Source: Oceanobacillus damuensis (GTDB lineage Bacteria; Bacillota; Bacilli; Bacillales; Amphibacillaceae). From it: a stretch of DNA of 64,000 nt. This document shows, piece after piece, positions 47,962 through 56,211 of this stretch. The position numbers and the translations under genes are program-made. The stretch covers positions 1 to 64,000 of the forward strand of contig NZ_LQNF01000028.1 of assembly GCF_001618145.1 (NCBI RefSeq), given 5' to 3'. Below the pieces are notes generated by a model, which saw nothing but the letters and a program-made list of their open reading frames with translations, did not search any database and was not told where the DNA came from. Within the stretch, counting starts at the first letter, position 1. Each line of letters opens with the position of its first letter.

Positions 47962-48085
47962 ATTGAAAGGCTGAGGCGACTGTTCAGAAACGCACTCATA
48001 AGCAAGGCACCGTAAAGCGCATGGTTTTCGCGCTTGGAGTGTGAATTGCTTATGACGGGAGTTTCTAGGAGCCGAAGCTAGATCT
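47962..48085 (+). repeat. palindromic interspersed repeat, copy R1
   Basis: Same family as R4 at 32911, in the opposite orientation: GACTGTTCAGAAAC, CATAAGCAAGG, an inner GCGCATGGTTTTCGCGC hairpin, GGAGTGTGAATTGCTTATG and GAGTTTCTAGGAGCCG. Outer and inner arms give a long stem-loop. Non-coding. Confidence 0.82.
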
Positions 48086-48088
48086 AGT

Positions 48089-48215
48089 AGAGAAAAGTGC
48101 AGCGGGCTCGCCCAGAGACGGAGGGCATAGACAAGGGACCGCAGAGCGCTGGGTTTTAGCGCTCGGAGTGTCCCTTGCCTATGCCCCGTAGTCTCTAGCC
48201 CACGCGATACTAGAC
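48089..48215 (+). repeat. palindromic repeat, copy R2 of a tandem pair
   Basis: A 127-bp unit starting AGAGAAAAGTGCAGCGGGCT and containing CATAGACAAGGGACCG, the AGCGC...GGTTTT...GCGCT hairpin, GGAGTGTCCCTTGCCTATG and TAGTCTCTAG. It is related to R1 in layout but diverged, and much richer in GC than its flanks. Confidence 0.82.
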
Positions 48216-48345
48216 AGAGAAAAGTGCAGCGGGCTCGCCCAGAGACGGAGGGCATAGACAAGGGACCGCAGAGCGCCGGTTTTAGCGCTCGGAGTGTCTA
48301 CTGCCTATGCTCCAGAAATCGTTCGCCGAAGCGATACTGGACATG
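48216..48345 (+). repeat. palindromic repeat, copy R3 of a tandem pair
   Basis: Begins exactly one 127-base period after R2 and is almost identical to it for the first 90 bases, then diverges (GTCTACTGCCTATGCTCC). R1-R3 account for most of the 550-base gap between rplQ and ecfA1; the remaining 100 bases are the ecfA1 leader. Confidence 0.82.
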
Positions 48346-48444
48346 CGAACTTATTAAATCTAAACTAAACGAGAAGTTATCACATACATATGACATACAT
48401 ATCAATCCCCGGGGCTTGCGCTTAGAGGTAGAGGAGGTTTTAAG

Positions 48445-49284
48445 ATGAGAAAAAAGTTAGTAGAGTTTAGGAATGTATCATTCAGGTACGGAGATGAAGG
48501 GCCCTGGGTATTAAAAAATTGTTCCTTTGAAATCTATGAAAATGAATGGGTTGCCATTATTGGACATAATGGTTCAGGTAAATCGACAATCGCCAAGCTG
48601 TTGAATGGATTGCTTTTCCCGCAAGAAGGCGAGATTATAATAGATGGAAAACAAGTAAATGAAGAGTCTATATGGAATATCCGAAAAGAAGTCGGAATGG
48701 TATTTCAAAATCCCGATAATCAATTTGTCGGTGCGACGGTCCAGGATGATGTTGCATTTGGCATGGAAAACCGCGGCGTTCCACGAGAAGAAATGAACAA
48801 GAGGATTTCTGAAACGCTCAAAGCAGTACGTATGCAGGACTATCGGTTAACGGAGCCGCATCGTCTTTCCGGTGGTCAAAAACAACGGGTAGCGATAGCG
48901 AGCGTACTTGCCATCTCCCCTAAAGTACTTATTTTGGATGAAGCAACGGCAATGTTGGATCCTAGCGGCAGAAAAGAAATTATGGAGACTGTCGGATCTA
49001 TCCAGGACCAGAGGGGGTTATCACTCATTACAATTACACATGATCTGCAGGAAGTTGTACAGGCCGACCGAGTAATTGTTATGAATAATGGGGAGTTGTG
49101 GAAGGAATCTACGCCACGTGAAATCTTTACACAAAAAGAAGCATTACGGAAAATTGGCTTGGACGTGCCCTTTGTTGCTATTCTGACAGAGGAACTGAAA
49201 CATGCAGGTGTTCATCTTGGAGCCGCACCATTAAATCATGAAGAATTGTTGGAGGACCTATGGACATTACATTCGAGAACGTAA
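48445..49284 (+). CDS. ecfA1: Energy-coupling factor transporter ATPase EcfA1
   Basis: A 279-residue ABC ATPase of the shared ECF vitamin-uptake module. Walker [10 protein letters not shown] (about 38-46), signature LSGGQKQR, Walker [13 protein letters not shown] with the variant alanine after the acidic pair, and the switch histidine in THDLQE. It pairs with EcfA2 and sits under EcfT. ATG behind TAGAGGAGG. Its 3' end overlaps ecfA2 by 25 bases. Confidence 0.94.
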   Translation: MRKKLVEFRNVSFRYGDEGPWVLKNCSFEIYENEWVAIIGHNGSGKSTIAKLLNGLLFPQEGEIIIDGKQVNEESIWNIRKEVGMVFQNPDNQFVGATVQDDVAFGMENRGVPREEMNKRISETLKAVRMQDYRLTEPHRLSGGQKQRVAIASVLAISPKVLILDEATAMLDPSGRKEIMETVGSIQDQRGLSLITITHDLQEVVQADRVIVMNNGELWKESTPREIFTQKEALRKIGLDVPFVAILTEELKHAGVHLGAAPLNHEELLEDLWTLHSRT

Positions 49285-50132
49285 CCTACATCTATCAACA
49301 GAATACACCTTTTGCGCATAAGGCTATTCAAGATCTTTCCTTTCATATCGAGTCAGGATCAATCGTTGCTATCATTGGTCACACTGGTTCAGGTAAATCA
49401 ACGCTGATCCAGCATCTAAATGGTCTTTCTGTTCCAACAGAAGGCGAAGTTCGGATTGGGGAGTATCGTTTATCGCAGGAACATAAACCTAAAGATATGA
49501 AAGAATTGCGAAGCCGTGTAGGGGTGGTATTTCAATATCCTGAACACCAGTTATTTGAAGAGACGGTTGCAAAGGATATCGCATTTGGACCGCAAAACTT
49601 TGGGGTCCCGGAAGCGGTGATTAAAGAACGGATAAAGGATGTCATACCGGCAGTGGGTCTTTCGGAATCTGTCCTGGAACGATCTCCTTTCGATTTGAGT
49701 GGGGGGCAAATGCGCAGAGTTGCCATTGCTGGTGTGCTGGCGGTAAAACCTGATGTCCTTGTACTCGATGAACCAACTGCAGGCCTTGATCCCCGAGGTC
49801 AAAAGGAAATCATGGATATGTTCTATAGACTGCATAACGAGCAGGACTTAACAACTGTTCTTGTGACACATAGTATGGAAGACGCCTTGAAGTATGCAGA
49901 TCGGATTTTAATTCTTAATAAAGGTACTAAGTTTATGGAAGGTACACCGGAAGAAGTATTCAGCCAGAAGGAAGCCCTTCAGAGTGTGCAGCTGGATGTG
50001 CCTGAAATGGTCCAGTTTTTAAACAGGTTTGAGGAAAAGTTTGGACAACAGATTCCTTTCAGAAATCAATCGGTCGAGGAGATTGCACAGATGATTCAGC
50101 AGATTATTAAGGAGCTGAATCAAGATGAATAA
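49260..50132 (+). CDS. ecfA2: Energy-coupling factor transporter ATPase EcfA2
   Basis: A 290-residue ABC ATPase, partner of EcfA1. Walker [10 protein letters not shown] (about 40-48), signature LSGGQMRR, Walker [13 protein letters not shown], switch THSMED, and the C-terminal extension typical of EcfA. ATG inside the ecfA1 end, behind TTGGAGGA; eight-base overlap with ecfT. Confidence 0.94.
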   Translation: MDITFENVTYIYQQNTPFAHKAIQDLSFHIESGSIVAIIGHTGSGKSTLIQHLNGLSVPTEGEVRIGEYRLSQEHKPKDMKELRSRVGVVFQYPEHQLFEETVAKDIAFGPQNFGVPEAVIKERIKDVIPAVGLSESVLERSPFDLSGGQMRRVAIAGVLAVKPDVLVLDEPTAGLDPRGQKEIMDMFYRLHNEQDLTTVLVTHSMEDALKYADRILILNKGTKFMEGTPEEVFSQKEALQSVQLDVPEMVQFLNRFEEKFGQQIPFRNQSVEEIAQMIQQIIKELNQDE

Positions 50133-50928
50133 CGCATTAATCATTGGACAATATGTGCCTGGAGATTCGTTGGTGCATCGACTGGATCCACGAACGAAAA
50201 TCACGATTATCTTTTTCTTTGTGTTTATCGTATTTTTAGCAAATAACATAGCAAGCTATACTCTATTAACTGTATTTGCACTCGCAAGCATGTTGACTTC
50301 CAGAGTACCGATTCGGTTTATCATTAAGGGTCTAACGCCTGTCTGGTTTTTAATTGTGTTTACTTTTATATTGCACTTATTTGTTACGAAAGAAGGTACA
50401 GTTATAGCAGAGTTTTGGATTTTTGAATTTTATTCCGGTGGTCTTATTCAAGGGATTGCAATTTCTGTACGTTTTTTCTTGTTGATTCTCGTAACATCCC
50501 TGCTGACGTTAACGACGACCCCGATAGAGATAACAGATGCAATCGAGGATATGCTTCATCCTTTGAATCGGTTTAAGTTTCCAGTTCACGAACTTGCATT
50601 GATGATGTCGATCTCATTACGGTTCATTCCAACATTGCTGCAGGAGACAGATAAAATTTCAAGGGCCCAGGCTTCCCGTGGAGTAGACTTCAAAACAGGA
50701 CCGGTCAAAGATAGAATTCAGGCTATCGTCCCTCTGTTGGTACCGCTTTTCGTCAGTGCCTTTAAGCGTGCTGAGGAACTTGCAATGGCCATGGAAGCGC
50801 GGGGGTATCAAGGTGGAGAAGGTCGTACAAAGCTTCGCGAATTGAAAATTGAAAGAAACGATATTTTTATTTTCATTCTCTTTGCTTTTGTTATTGCAGG
50901 TCTATTCATGACAAGGACGTATGGTTAA
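50125..50928 (+). CDS. ecfT: Energy-coupling factor transporter transmembrane protein EcfT
   Basis: A 267-residue membrane scaffold with about five to six hydrophobic segments. The coupling-helix motifs ASRGVD and ARGYQGG (two A-R/S-R-G signatures that contact the ATPases) are visible in the C-terminal third. It connects EcfA1A2 to substrate-specific S components encoded elsewhere, e.g. for riboflavin or folate. ATG behind AAGGAGCTG. Confidence 0.94.
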   Translation: MNNALIIGQYVPGDSLVHRLDPRTKITIIFFFVFIVFLANNIASYTLLTVFALASMLTSRVPIRFIIKGLTPVWFLIVFTFILHLFVTKEGTVIAEFWIFEFYSGGLIQGIAISVRFFLLILVTSLLTLTTTPIEITDAIEDMLHPLNRFKFPVHELALMMSISLRFIPTLLQETDKISRAQASRGVDFKTGPVKDRIQAIVPLLVPLFVSAFKRAEELAMAMEARGYQGGEGRTKLRELKIERNDIFIFILFAFVIAGLFMTRTYG

Positions 50929-50946
50929 GAGAAAGGCTGGATAAGA

Positions 50947-51696
50947 ATGGCAAGATTGAAATGTGTAGTGAAATATGATGGCTCCGGGTTTTCCGGTTTT
51001 CAGGTCCAGCCCCAATATCGGACCGTACAGGGTGTTCTCGAGAGCGCACTCAAAGAGGTGCATAAAGGGTCTGAAATACGCCTGCAAGCCTCAGGACGCA
51101 CGGATACGGGCGTACACGCCGTCGGGCAGGTAATTCATTTTGATTCCCCGTACAAAATACCTGAAAATAATTGGAAACGAGCACTGAATACCCTTCTTCC
51201 GGATGATATTTACATTCAGGAGGTTACCGAGGTAACCAAAGATTTCCATGCAAGATATAGTGTGGTTGAAAAGGAATATCACTATTATGTTTGGAATGCA
51301 GAGGAGCCTGATGTCTTCAAGCGAAATTACGCCTATTATTTCCCCTATGAGCTGAATGTGGAAAAAATCCAGGAAGCATGCCGCTATTTGGAAGGGACAC
51401 ATGATTTTACGACATTTTCCTCGGCAAAGTCGACCATTAAGGGAGAGAAAGTACGAACACTCTATCATGCCTCGTGTAAGAAACAGGGGGATGAAGTAGA
51501 ATTTATTTTTCGGGGGAGCGGTTTTTTGTACAATATGGTCCGCATTATGGTCAGTGTGCTGCTGGATATTGGTCAAGGCCGCAGAAACCCAGAAGATATT
51601 ATCGGGCTTCTTGAAAAAAAGGATCGCCAGCAGGTTGGAAAAACGATATCTCCGCAAGGTTTATACTTGTGGAATGTAAGATATAATGAAAAGTAG
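50947..51696 (+). CDS. truA: tRNA pseudouridine38-40 synthase
   Basis: A 249-residue TruA. The catalytic aspartate is D53 in ASGRTDTGVHA. It isomerises uridines 38-40 of the anticodon arm. ATG follows GAGAAAGGC in the 18-base gap after ecfT, so it probably belongs to the same transcript. Confidence 0.96.
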   Translation: MARLKCVVKYDGSGFSGFQVQPQYRTVQGVLESALKEVHKGSEIRLQASGRTDTGVHAVGQVIHFDSPYKIPENNWKRALNTLLPDDIYIQEVTEVTKDFHARYSVVEKEYHYYVWNAEEPDVFKRNYAYYFPYELNVEKIQEACRYLEGTHDFTTFSSAKSTIKGEKVRTLYHASCKKQGDEVEFIFRGSGFLYNMVRIMVSVLLDIGQGRRNPEDIIGLLEKKDRQQVGKTISPQGLYLWNVRYNEK

Positions 51697-51736
51697 AAAA
51701 ATAACTTTATTTTTTCTAATTAAATCGTTCAGACCC

Positions 51737-51766
51737 TTGACAATAAGCGGTATAATGTTATATTAT
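51737..51766 (+). promoter_or_regulatory. promoter of rplM-rpsI
   Basis: TTGACA (51737-51742) with TATATT (51759-51764, 16-base spacer) or TATTAT (51761-51766, 18-base spacer) as -10. The leader that follows (51770-51881) corresponds in position to the L13 leader of Bacilli, but I cannot confirm its structure by eye. Confidence 0.7.
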
Positions 51767-51881
51767 GATATATGGCATTTTATTTCTAAACCATGATTAG
51801 CCCCGGAATCTAATTATGTTAAGAATATAAAAATCGAATGAAAATAAAAATGAATTATCGATATATGGAGGGAAATCTATC

Positions 51882-52319
51882 ATGCGCACAACTTTCATGG
51901 CGAATGAATCAAATATTGAACGCAAATGGCTTGTTGTGGATGCTGAAGGCCAACGTCTTGGTCGTCTAGCAAGTGAAGTTGCTGCAATCCTTCGCGGAAA
52001 GCACAAAGCAACTTACACACCACATGCTGATACTGGTGACAATGTGATCATTATCAATGCGGAAAAAATCGAATTAACAGGTAACAAAATCAACGACAAA
52101 ATGTACTACCGTCACTCTGGCCATCCAGGTGGATTAAAAGAACGCAATGCTGACGAAATGCGTACAAAATACCCTGAACAAATGCTTGAGATTGCAATCA
52201 AAGGCATGCTTCCAAAAGGTTCTTTGGGACGTAAAATGGGTAAAAAACTGCATGTATTCAGAGGCGCTGAACATACACATCAAGCACAAAAACCAGAAGC
52301 TTACGAACTTCGCGGATAA
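51882..52319 (+). CDS. rplM: 50S ribosomal protein L13
   Basis: A 145-residue L13, an early 50S assembly protein ([37 protein letters not shown]). ATG behind ATGGAGGG. 19 bases before rpsI. Confidence 0.97.
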   Translation: MRTTFMANESNIERKWLVVDAEGQRLGRLASEVAAILRGKHKATYTPHADTGDNVIIINAEKIELTGNKINDKMYYRHSGHPGGLKERNADEMRTKYPEQMLEIAIKGMLPKGSLGRKMGKKLHVFRGAEHTHQAQKPEAYELRG

Positions 52320-52338
52320 TTAAAAGGAGGTAAATCAA

Positions 52339-52731
52339 TTGGCACAAGTACAATATTACGGCACAGGCCGTAGAAAAAGCTCAACTGCCCGTGTACGTCT
52401 AGTACCAGGTACAGGTAATGTTACAATCAATGGTCGCGATGCAAAAGACTATTTCCCATATGAAACTCAACTATTAATTTTGAACCAACCATTAGTTACA
52501 ACTGAAACTCAAGGAACTTACGATGTTTTAGTTAACGTTCATGGTGGTGGATTCACTGGTCAAGCTGGTGCAATCCGTCATGGTATCGCTCGTGCTCTTC
52601 TTGAAGCAGATCCAGAATATCGTGGAAGCTTGAAGAGTGCAGGATTCCTGACTCGTGACGCTCGTATGAAAGAACGTAAAAAATACGGTCTTAAAGGCGC
52701 TCGTCGTGCACCTCAGTTCTCAAAACGTTAA
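52339..52731 (+). CDS. rpsI: 30S ribosomal protein S9
   Basis: A 130-residue S9 whose C-terminal KR tail reaches the P-site tRNA (ending APQFSKR). TTG start behind AAAGGAGG, as [14 protein letters not shown] is the family N-terminus. The last 50 bases of the gene recur at 55443 and 60418, so the 3' end appears to be an integration site; the gene itself is intact, as expected when an integrating element restores the end of its target. Confidence 0.97.
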   Translation: MAQVQYYGTGRRKSSTARVRLVPGTGNVTINGRDAKDYFPYETQLLILNQPLVTTETQGTYDVLVNVHGGGFTGQAGAIRHGIARALLEADPEYRGSLKSAGFLTRDARMKERKKYGLKGARRAPQFSKR

Positions 52732-52732
52732 T
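52681..52732. repeat. rpsI 3' end, copy 1 (presumed attL)
   Basis: The native gene end, from AAATACGGTCTTAAAGGC to AACGTTAAT. It aligns to copies 2 and 3 with only a few substitutions and single-base gaps across about 50 bases. The pattern is that of attachment-site repeats left by site-specific integration. Confidence 0.75.
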
Positions 52733-52747
52733 AAACTTAAGTTTCAA

Positions 52748-52783
52748 GGCTCTTTTCACTTATGTGGAAAGGGTCTTTTTTAT
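52748..52783 (+). terminator. terminator after rpsI
   Basis: GGCTCTTTTCAC and GTGGAAAGGGTC pair over 12 positions (with some G-T pairs), loop TTAT, then TTTTTT. Confidence 0.85.
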
Positions 52784-52958
52784 GCCCAAAAGTGCTTTTG
52801 ACCCATTTACCGAAGAGGGGCAATATATACTTATCGAATTTTGATTCAATAGATCTCTTTGTGCTTAATTTGACTGTTTTAAAATTATTTGAAATCACCA
52901 CTGATTAAATACATTATGAAAAGTAAGGTTTTCATTCTTTTTATTGATATACCACTGG

Positions 52959-53063
52959 CTAATTTAGTTTAGCAACGGCTGTTTGTAATTCTTTTTTTGT
53001 TTTATATCCCCTGCGTGTTGTTAATTGCCTTTTTCCTGTCTCAGGGTTAATCAGCTGCAACAT
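52959..53063 (-). pseudogene. tyrosine integrase, N-terminal fragment
   Basis: On the minus strand about 34 codons read INPETGKRQLTTRRGYKTK and onward KELQTAVAKLN before a stop. This is the pattern of the AP2-like or arm-type DNA-binding domain at the start of phage and ICE tyrosine integrases (consensus like DPETGKRK, then RGFKTKKEA). The rest of the enzyme is missing. It lies about 230 bases inside the presumed island end, where such integrases normally sit. The remaining gap between rpsI and the aldolase (52784-52958, 53112-53354) shows nothing else. Confidence 0.55.
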
Positions 53064-53077
53064 TATATCAATCACTA

Positions 53078-53111
53078 AAAGAAGAGCAAACCCAGTAAAT
53101 AGGGTTTGCTC
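53078..53111 (-). terminator. terminator of the aldolase transcript
   Basis: GAGCAAACCC and GGGTTTGCTC form a perfect 10-bp stem with an 8-base loop; reading on the minus strand it is followed by TTCTTTT. It lies about 240 bases beyond the aldolase stop. Confidence 0.75.
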
Positions 53112-53354
53112 ATTAATATGATGCAGAATAGGAGAACAGGTAGAAAACGGTCAACTTTGTTACTTAGGGTTAAATAAAAATACCAATAGTTTAGTGTATC
53201 CCCATAGAAAAGCTTTCTTGAATATTCCGTCATAAAATATTTTCTTTATTGAAAACAAAGAAGATGAATAACAAAAATTTCATCTTCCCTAACTTCGCAA
53301 ATCGTTTTCAGCCTATTTTCCGACTAATTAAAATGTACTCATAATGATAATATA

Positions 53355-54047
53355 CTATATCTTCACATCATTTTGATTTAATAAGGACTTTACACCATAT
53401 TCTTTATACCAGTCATCATTAAACATGCTGACATTAGCTTCAGTTGAAGGATGTGAAAGCAAGTTTTTAATAATATCTGGTGCAAGTGTTACACCATGTG
53501 CCCCATTGACACAAACATTATGAACTTGTTGAACGTTTTTAAAGCTTGCAGCGAGTATTTGACAGTTAAACTTATGTTTATCTAATATTTGTGTTAATTC
53601 TTTAACAACTTGTATACCATCCCCTGCAAGATTATCAATGCGATTAACATAGGGAGTTACATAAGAGGCACCTGCTTTTGCTGCAACATATCCTTGTAGC
53701 GGCGTGTATATTGTTGTCGCCATTGTTCTGATACCTAATGTTTTTAATATTTTAATTGCCTTTATCCCTTCGATTGTAGCAGGGATTTTAATCACCACTT
53801 TACCTGGAACTTTTTCGATAATATACTTTGCTTCTTCAACGATTTCTGTTGCTTTAAATGTTAATGTTTGTACGTATAACTCTCTATCATTTCCGATTAC
53901 ATCTCTAATTTCTTTAAGTAAATGTAAAAAGTTCTTTTTTTCTTTAACTATAATACTAGGGTTTGTAGTTACACCGTCAATTGGAAAATAGTCAACAAGT
54001 TCTTTGATATCCTCTATGTTAGCTGAATCAATCACTAATAACATCAT
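53355..54047 (-). CDS. Fructose-6-phosphate aldolase / transaldolase-like protein
   Basis: A 230-residue TalC/MipB-type small transaldolase. The Schiff-base lysine is K87 in VVIKIPAT, and the family segments DGVTTNPSII (24-33) and ATTIYTPLQGYVAAKAGA are intact. Such enzymes cleave fructose 6-phosphate or related sugar phosphates, or transfer dihydroxyacetone units; the exact substrate is not clear. The start is one of two adjacent ATGs behind AAAGGATG. It was the last gene of a sugar operon whose upstream members (54066-54912) are now broken. Confidence 0.85.
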   Translation of the reverse strand: MMLLVIDSANIEDIKELVDYFPIDGVTTNPSIIVKEKKNFLHLLKEIRDVIGNDRELYVQTLTFKATEIVEEAKYIIEKVPGKVVIKIPATIEGIKAIKILKTLGIRTMATTIYTPLQGYVAAKAGASYVTPYVNRIDNLAGDGIQVVKELTQILDKHKFNCQILAASFKNVQQVHNVCVNGAHGVTLAPDIIKNLLSHPSTEANVSMFNDDWYKEYGVKSLLNQNDVKI

Positions 54048-54065
54048 TTCATCATCCTTTCATTT

Positions 54066-54391
54066 TTAAATAAGATCAGATTTACACTGATTATCACTCG
54101 GATAATTAAGGCTGACATGTTCTCTTATTCTATCCATCGCTTTCATTGTTTTATATGAAATTTTATTAGGGTTTAATGAATAATCTGCATCCTTGTTATC
54201 AGTTAAAACAAAAAATTCATTCAATTATTAATGCATTAAGGGACACGGTTGTGTTTAACTGTCAATTGTTCAATAGATCGAATCTCTACCTGTTCTTTTT
54301 GAATAGACGGCTGTTAGCTGAAAGTTTTTAACTGGGTTTGGACATGCAGAAATTGGCCTGTTACCATTTGTACCAACCACCCCAACACGTA
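54066..54391 (-). pseudogene. Gfo/Idh/MocA-family dehydrogenase, internally deleted remnant
   Basis: Two fragments on the minus strand. The upstream one (54391-54270) reads VRVGVVGTNG, then NFQLTAVYSKRTGRDS, matching the NAD-binding start of Gfo/Idh/MocA oxidoreductases (G-x-G-T-N then FELTAVYSR). The downstream one (about 54215-54066) reads NPNKISYKTMKAMDRIREHV and then NYPSD, matching the usual C-terminus (SLEVMKVMDEARK...FPAD). The catalytic middle is gone. Its stop lies 18 bases before the aldolase start, as in an operon. Confidence 0.6.
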
Positions 54392-54568
54392 CCCTTCTCT
54401 AACCTCTTTTGCTTATTTTAATACTTAGTCTAAAACGATTCCAATTTACACGTCTGATCTTTATGATTTTTCCAAAAATTTAAGGGGTAGGTCTTTATCG
54501 TAATCAACTTTTTTAATTATATTAGAAAATGAGAATCCTTTATAGAGGCTAGTGTGATTAAACTTTTC

Positions 54569-54912
54569 TTAGTTTGCTAAAAAAATGACTTGTTTTGAAC
54601 GCTTTGCCACTATCTTTTTAATATATGCATCTTCTCGATTTGCAAAGTAAAAAAATTATAGCAGAATCTTCATAAGCTTTTATTTCATCTTTAAGATGTG
54701 ATAATGCAATTCCGCCATGGGTTCTAAATGCAGTTCCCTTCCTCAATTAACTTGATAACATCTCTATGTGCAGTATCACGAGAAATGATCAACATATTAC
54801 AGACTTCCTGACTGGAGATCTTATTGTGATCTCTTAGATTTTCTAAAATCGTCAATAATCTTTCCTCTTGGTAAATATCAATTGCCTCCTTTTTAACATT
54901 ATTATAAGTCAT
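54569..54912 (-). pseudogene. DeoR-family sugar operon repressor, frameshifted remnant
   Basis: The first 62 codons are an intact DeoR winged HTH (ERLLTILENLRDHNKISSQ, then ISRDTAHRDVIKLIEEG). One extra base near 54733 shifts the frame; the other frame continues exactly as the family does: TAFRTHGGIALSHLKDE. A second shift near 54645 leads to NREDAYIKKIVAKRSKQVIF, after which a stop ends all similarity. Full-length members are about 250 residues, so this regulator is dead. A further short open stretch (about 54450-54530, ending KFLEKS) is unassigned. Confidence 0.75.
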
Positions 54913-55160
54913 ATTAAGTATTTTTGTTAAGTGATTTTAGGTTTATTATTTATAAACAAATCCTTACGTATATAAAAAAAATAGATTGAAGATTATCCTC
55001 CATTTACAATAAATATATTTTTAACCTCCAAAATTGTACGTAAAGATTAGTATCATTGATTTCAACTTTATTTAGTAATTGGATAGTATAGCTGAACAAA
55101 GATAAAATGGGGAAAGACCTGTGAAAGTAGGCACGTGCATTTCAATTGAAAAATTACAAA

Positions 55161-55310
55161 ATGCAAGTTAGTGTAAATGAACAAATAAATAAACAAGAAT
55201 CTAATGTTAATGAGAAGTTACTTCAATTGATTTATCACACTCGGATAATGGGCATGTATACAAATTATAAGTTTTTCGATAAAAACAGTAATCTAATTGA
55301 TGAGTATTAA
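55161..55310 (+). CDS. hypothetical small protein, doubtful
   Basis: A 49-codon frame (starts MQVSVNEQINKQES, ends NLIDEY). No recognised domain and no good ribosome site. After its stop another frame reads YVPYDDDSIKGHVSRIRIEE, which hints at a longer, broken gene over 55161-55426. It may be island cargo in decay. The surrounding gap 54913-55160 is AT-rich with nothing seen. Confidence 0.25.
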   Translation: MQVSVNEQINKQESNVNEKLLQLIYHTRIMGMYTNYKFFDKNSNLIDEY

Positions 55311-55386
55311 ATTTTTAAATCCGTCTTATATGTTCCTTATGATGATGATTCCATTAAAGGGCACGTTTCTAGAATAAGAATCGAAG

Positions 55387-55411
55387 AAACGCCTGTTCCA
55401 AGCGTTTTTCT
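55387..55411 (+). terminator. terminator-like hairpin before copy 2
   Basis: AAACGC and GCGTTT arms with a 9-base loop and trailing TTCTTCTT; about 30 bases before the second rpsI-end copy. Confidence 0.55.
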
Positions 55412-55442
55412 TCTTGTTATATGAAGCATAAAAAAACATAAG

Positions 55443-55492
55443 AAATATGGTCTTAAAGGCCTCGTCGTGCACCTCATTATCAAAACGTTAAT
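55443..55492. repeat. rpsI 3' end, copy 2 (presumed internal att)
   Basis: AAATATGGTCTTAAAGGC, CTCGTCGTGCACCTCA and CAAAACGTTAAT match the rpsI end with two single-base deletions and a few substitutions. The preceding part of rpsI is absent, so this is not a gene duplication but a leftover of the gene end. Confidence 0.75.
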
Positions 55493-55565
55493 ATCGTTTA
55501 GATATCAATGTTTTCAAACCCTCTCCAAAAATTTTTTTACCTTGAGAATTGAATTGAATGCTCTT

Positions 55566-55790
55566 TCAAAAATCCATGAAGTTTTCAAATAGATGAGCTA
55601 CCTTTTCTTTTGCTGCATTTGTGATATGGGTATAGCTATTCAGAGTTGTTTGAATGTCTCAAGCGAACTTGTATATCATTGATAGTCGCACAGGCTTCAA
55701 AAAGTAATGATGCTTGCGTATGAAGTAATTCATGAATGGTAACTGAACTCCGTATGACGTTTAAAGAAACTTGCATGCTTGTCATTTAGA
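55566..55790 (-). pseudogene. tyrosine integrase, C-terminal fragment
   Basis: On the minus strand one frame reads VTIHELLHTQASLLFEACAT and then INDIQVRLRHSN, equivalent to the family's TxHxLRHTHASLLxxAGA and VQxRLGHS motifs; after a frame change it continues YTHITNAAKEKVAHLFENFM and a stop, which contains the nucleophile tyrosine (Y in YTH) and the family C-terminus. Frameshifts and the loss of most upstream sequence show it is inactive. It starts about 75 bases inside copy 2, the usual place for an island integrase. The 420 bases between it and the GH3 gene show no gene. Confidence 0.75.
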
Positions 55791-56211
55791 TAAGCAAGTC
55801 AAAAAATCTCATTTTACCTTCTACGTGCCATTAGCGAGTGAGATTGCAGTATCCATTTTCACCGCGATTAGCTTTTCAAATATGATAGTGACGACGCTTA
55901 TTTAATACATAGAAGTAGTTCCAGGCGTTCAGTATATTAGAAAAATGAAGTATAATGCTCATTAAAATTTATATATTTTGATGTTTATTTGATAAATCAT
56001 TGCTTGCTACACTATTTGAGTACCTCTTTCAGGACTATAGGAGTGTTACTAATAGCGTGTTTTTTTGATCCATTTCTGTAATTAATCGTACATTAGACTA
56101 ATAGACAATAAATAGTTTGGTGGATAAACTAATACAAGTGAGAAGGGAGAGGTTAAAACGAAATATTTCAGTACATAGAAAAGATACATAGTTTGTAAGG
56201 GAGAGATTGAG

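Noticed and set aside
48089-48345. CRISPR-like tandem repeat
   Set aside because: Only two 127-bp units, palindromic and directly adjacent with no spacers, and no cas genes nearby.
55443-55492. truncated second rpsI gene
   Set aside because: Only the last 50 bases are present, with indels and no upstream S9 coding sequence; an attachment-site remnant explains it better.
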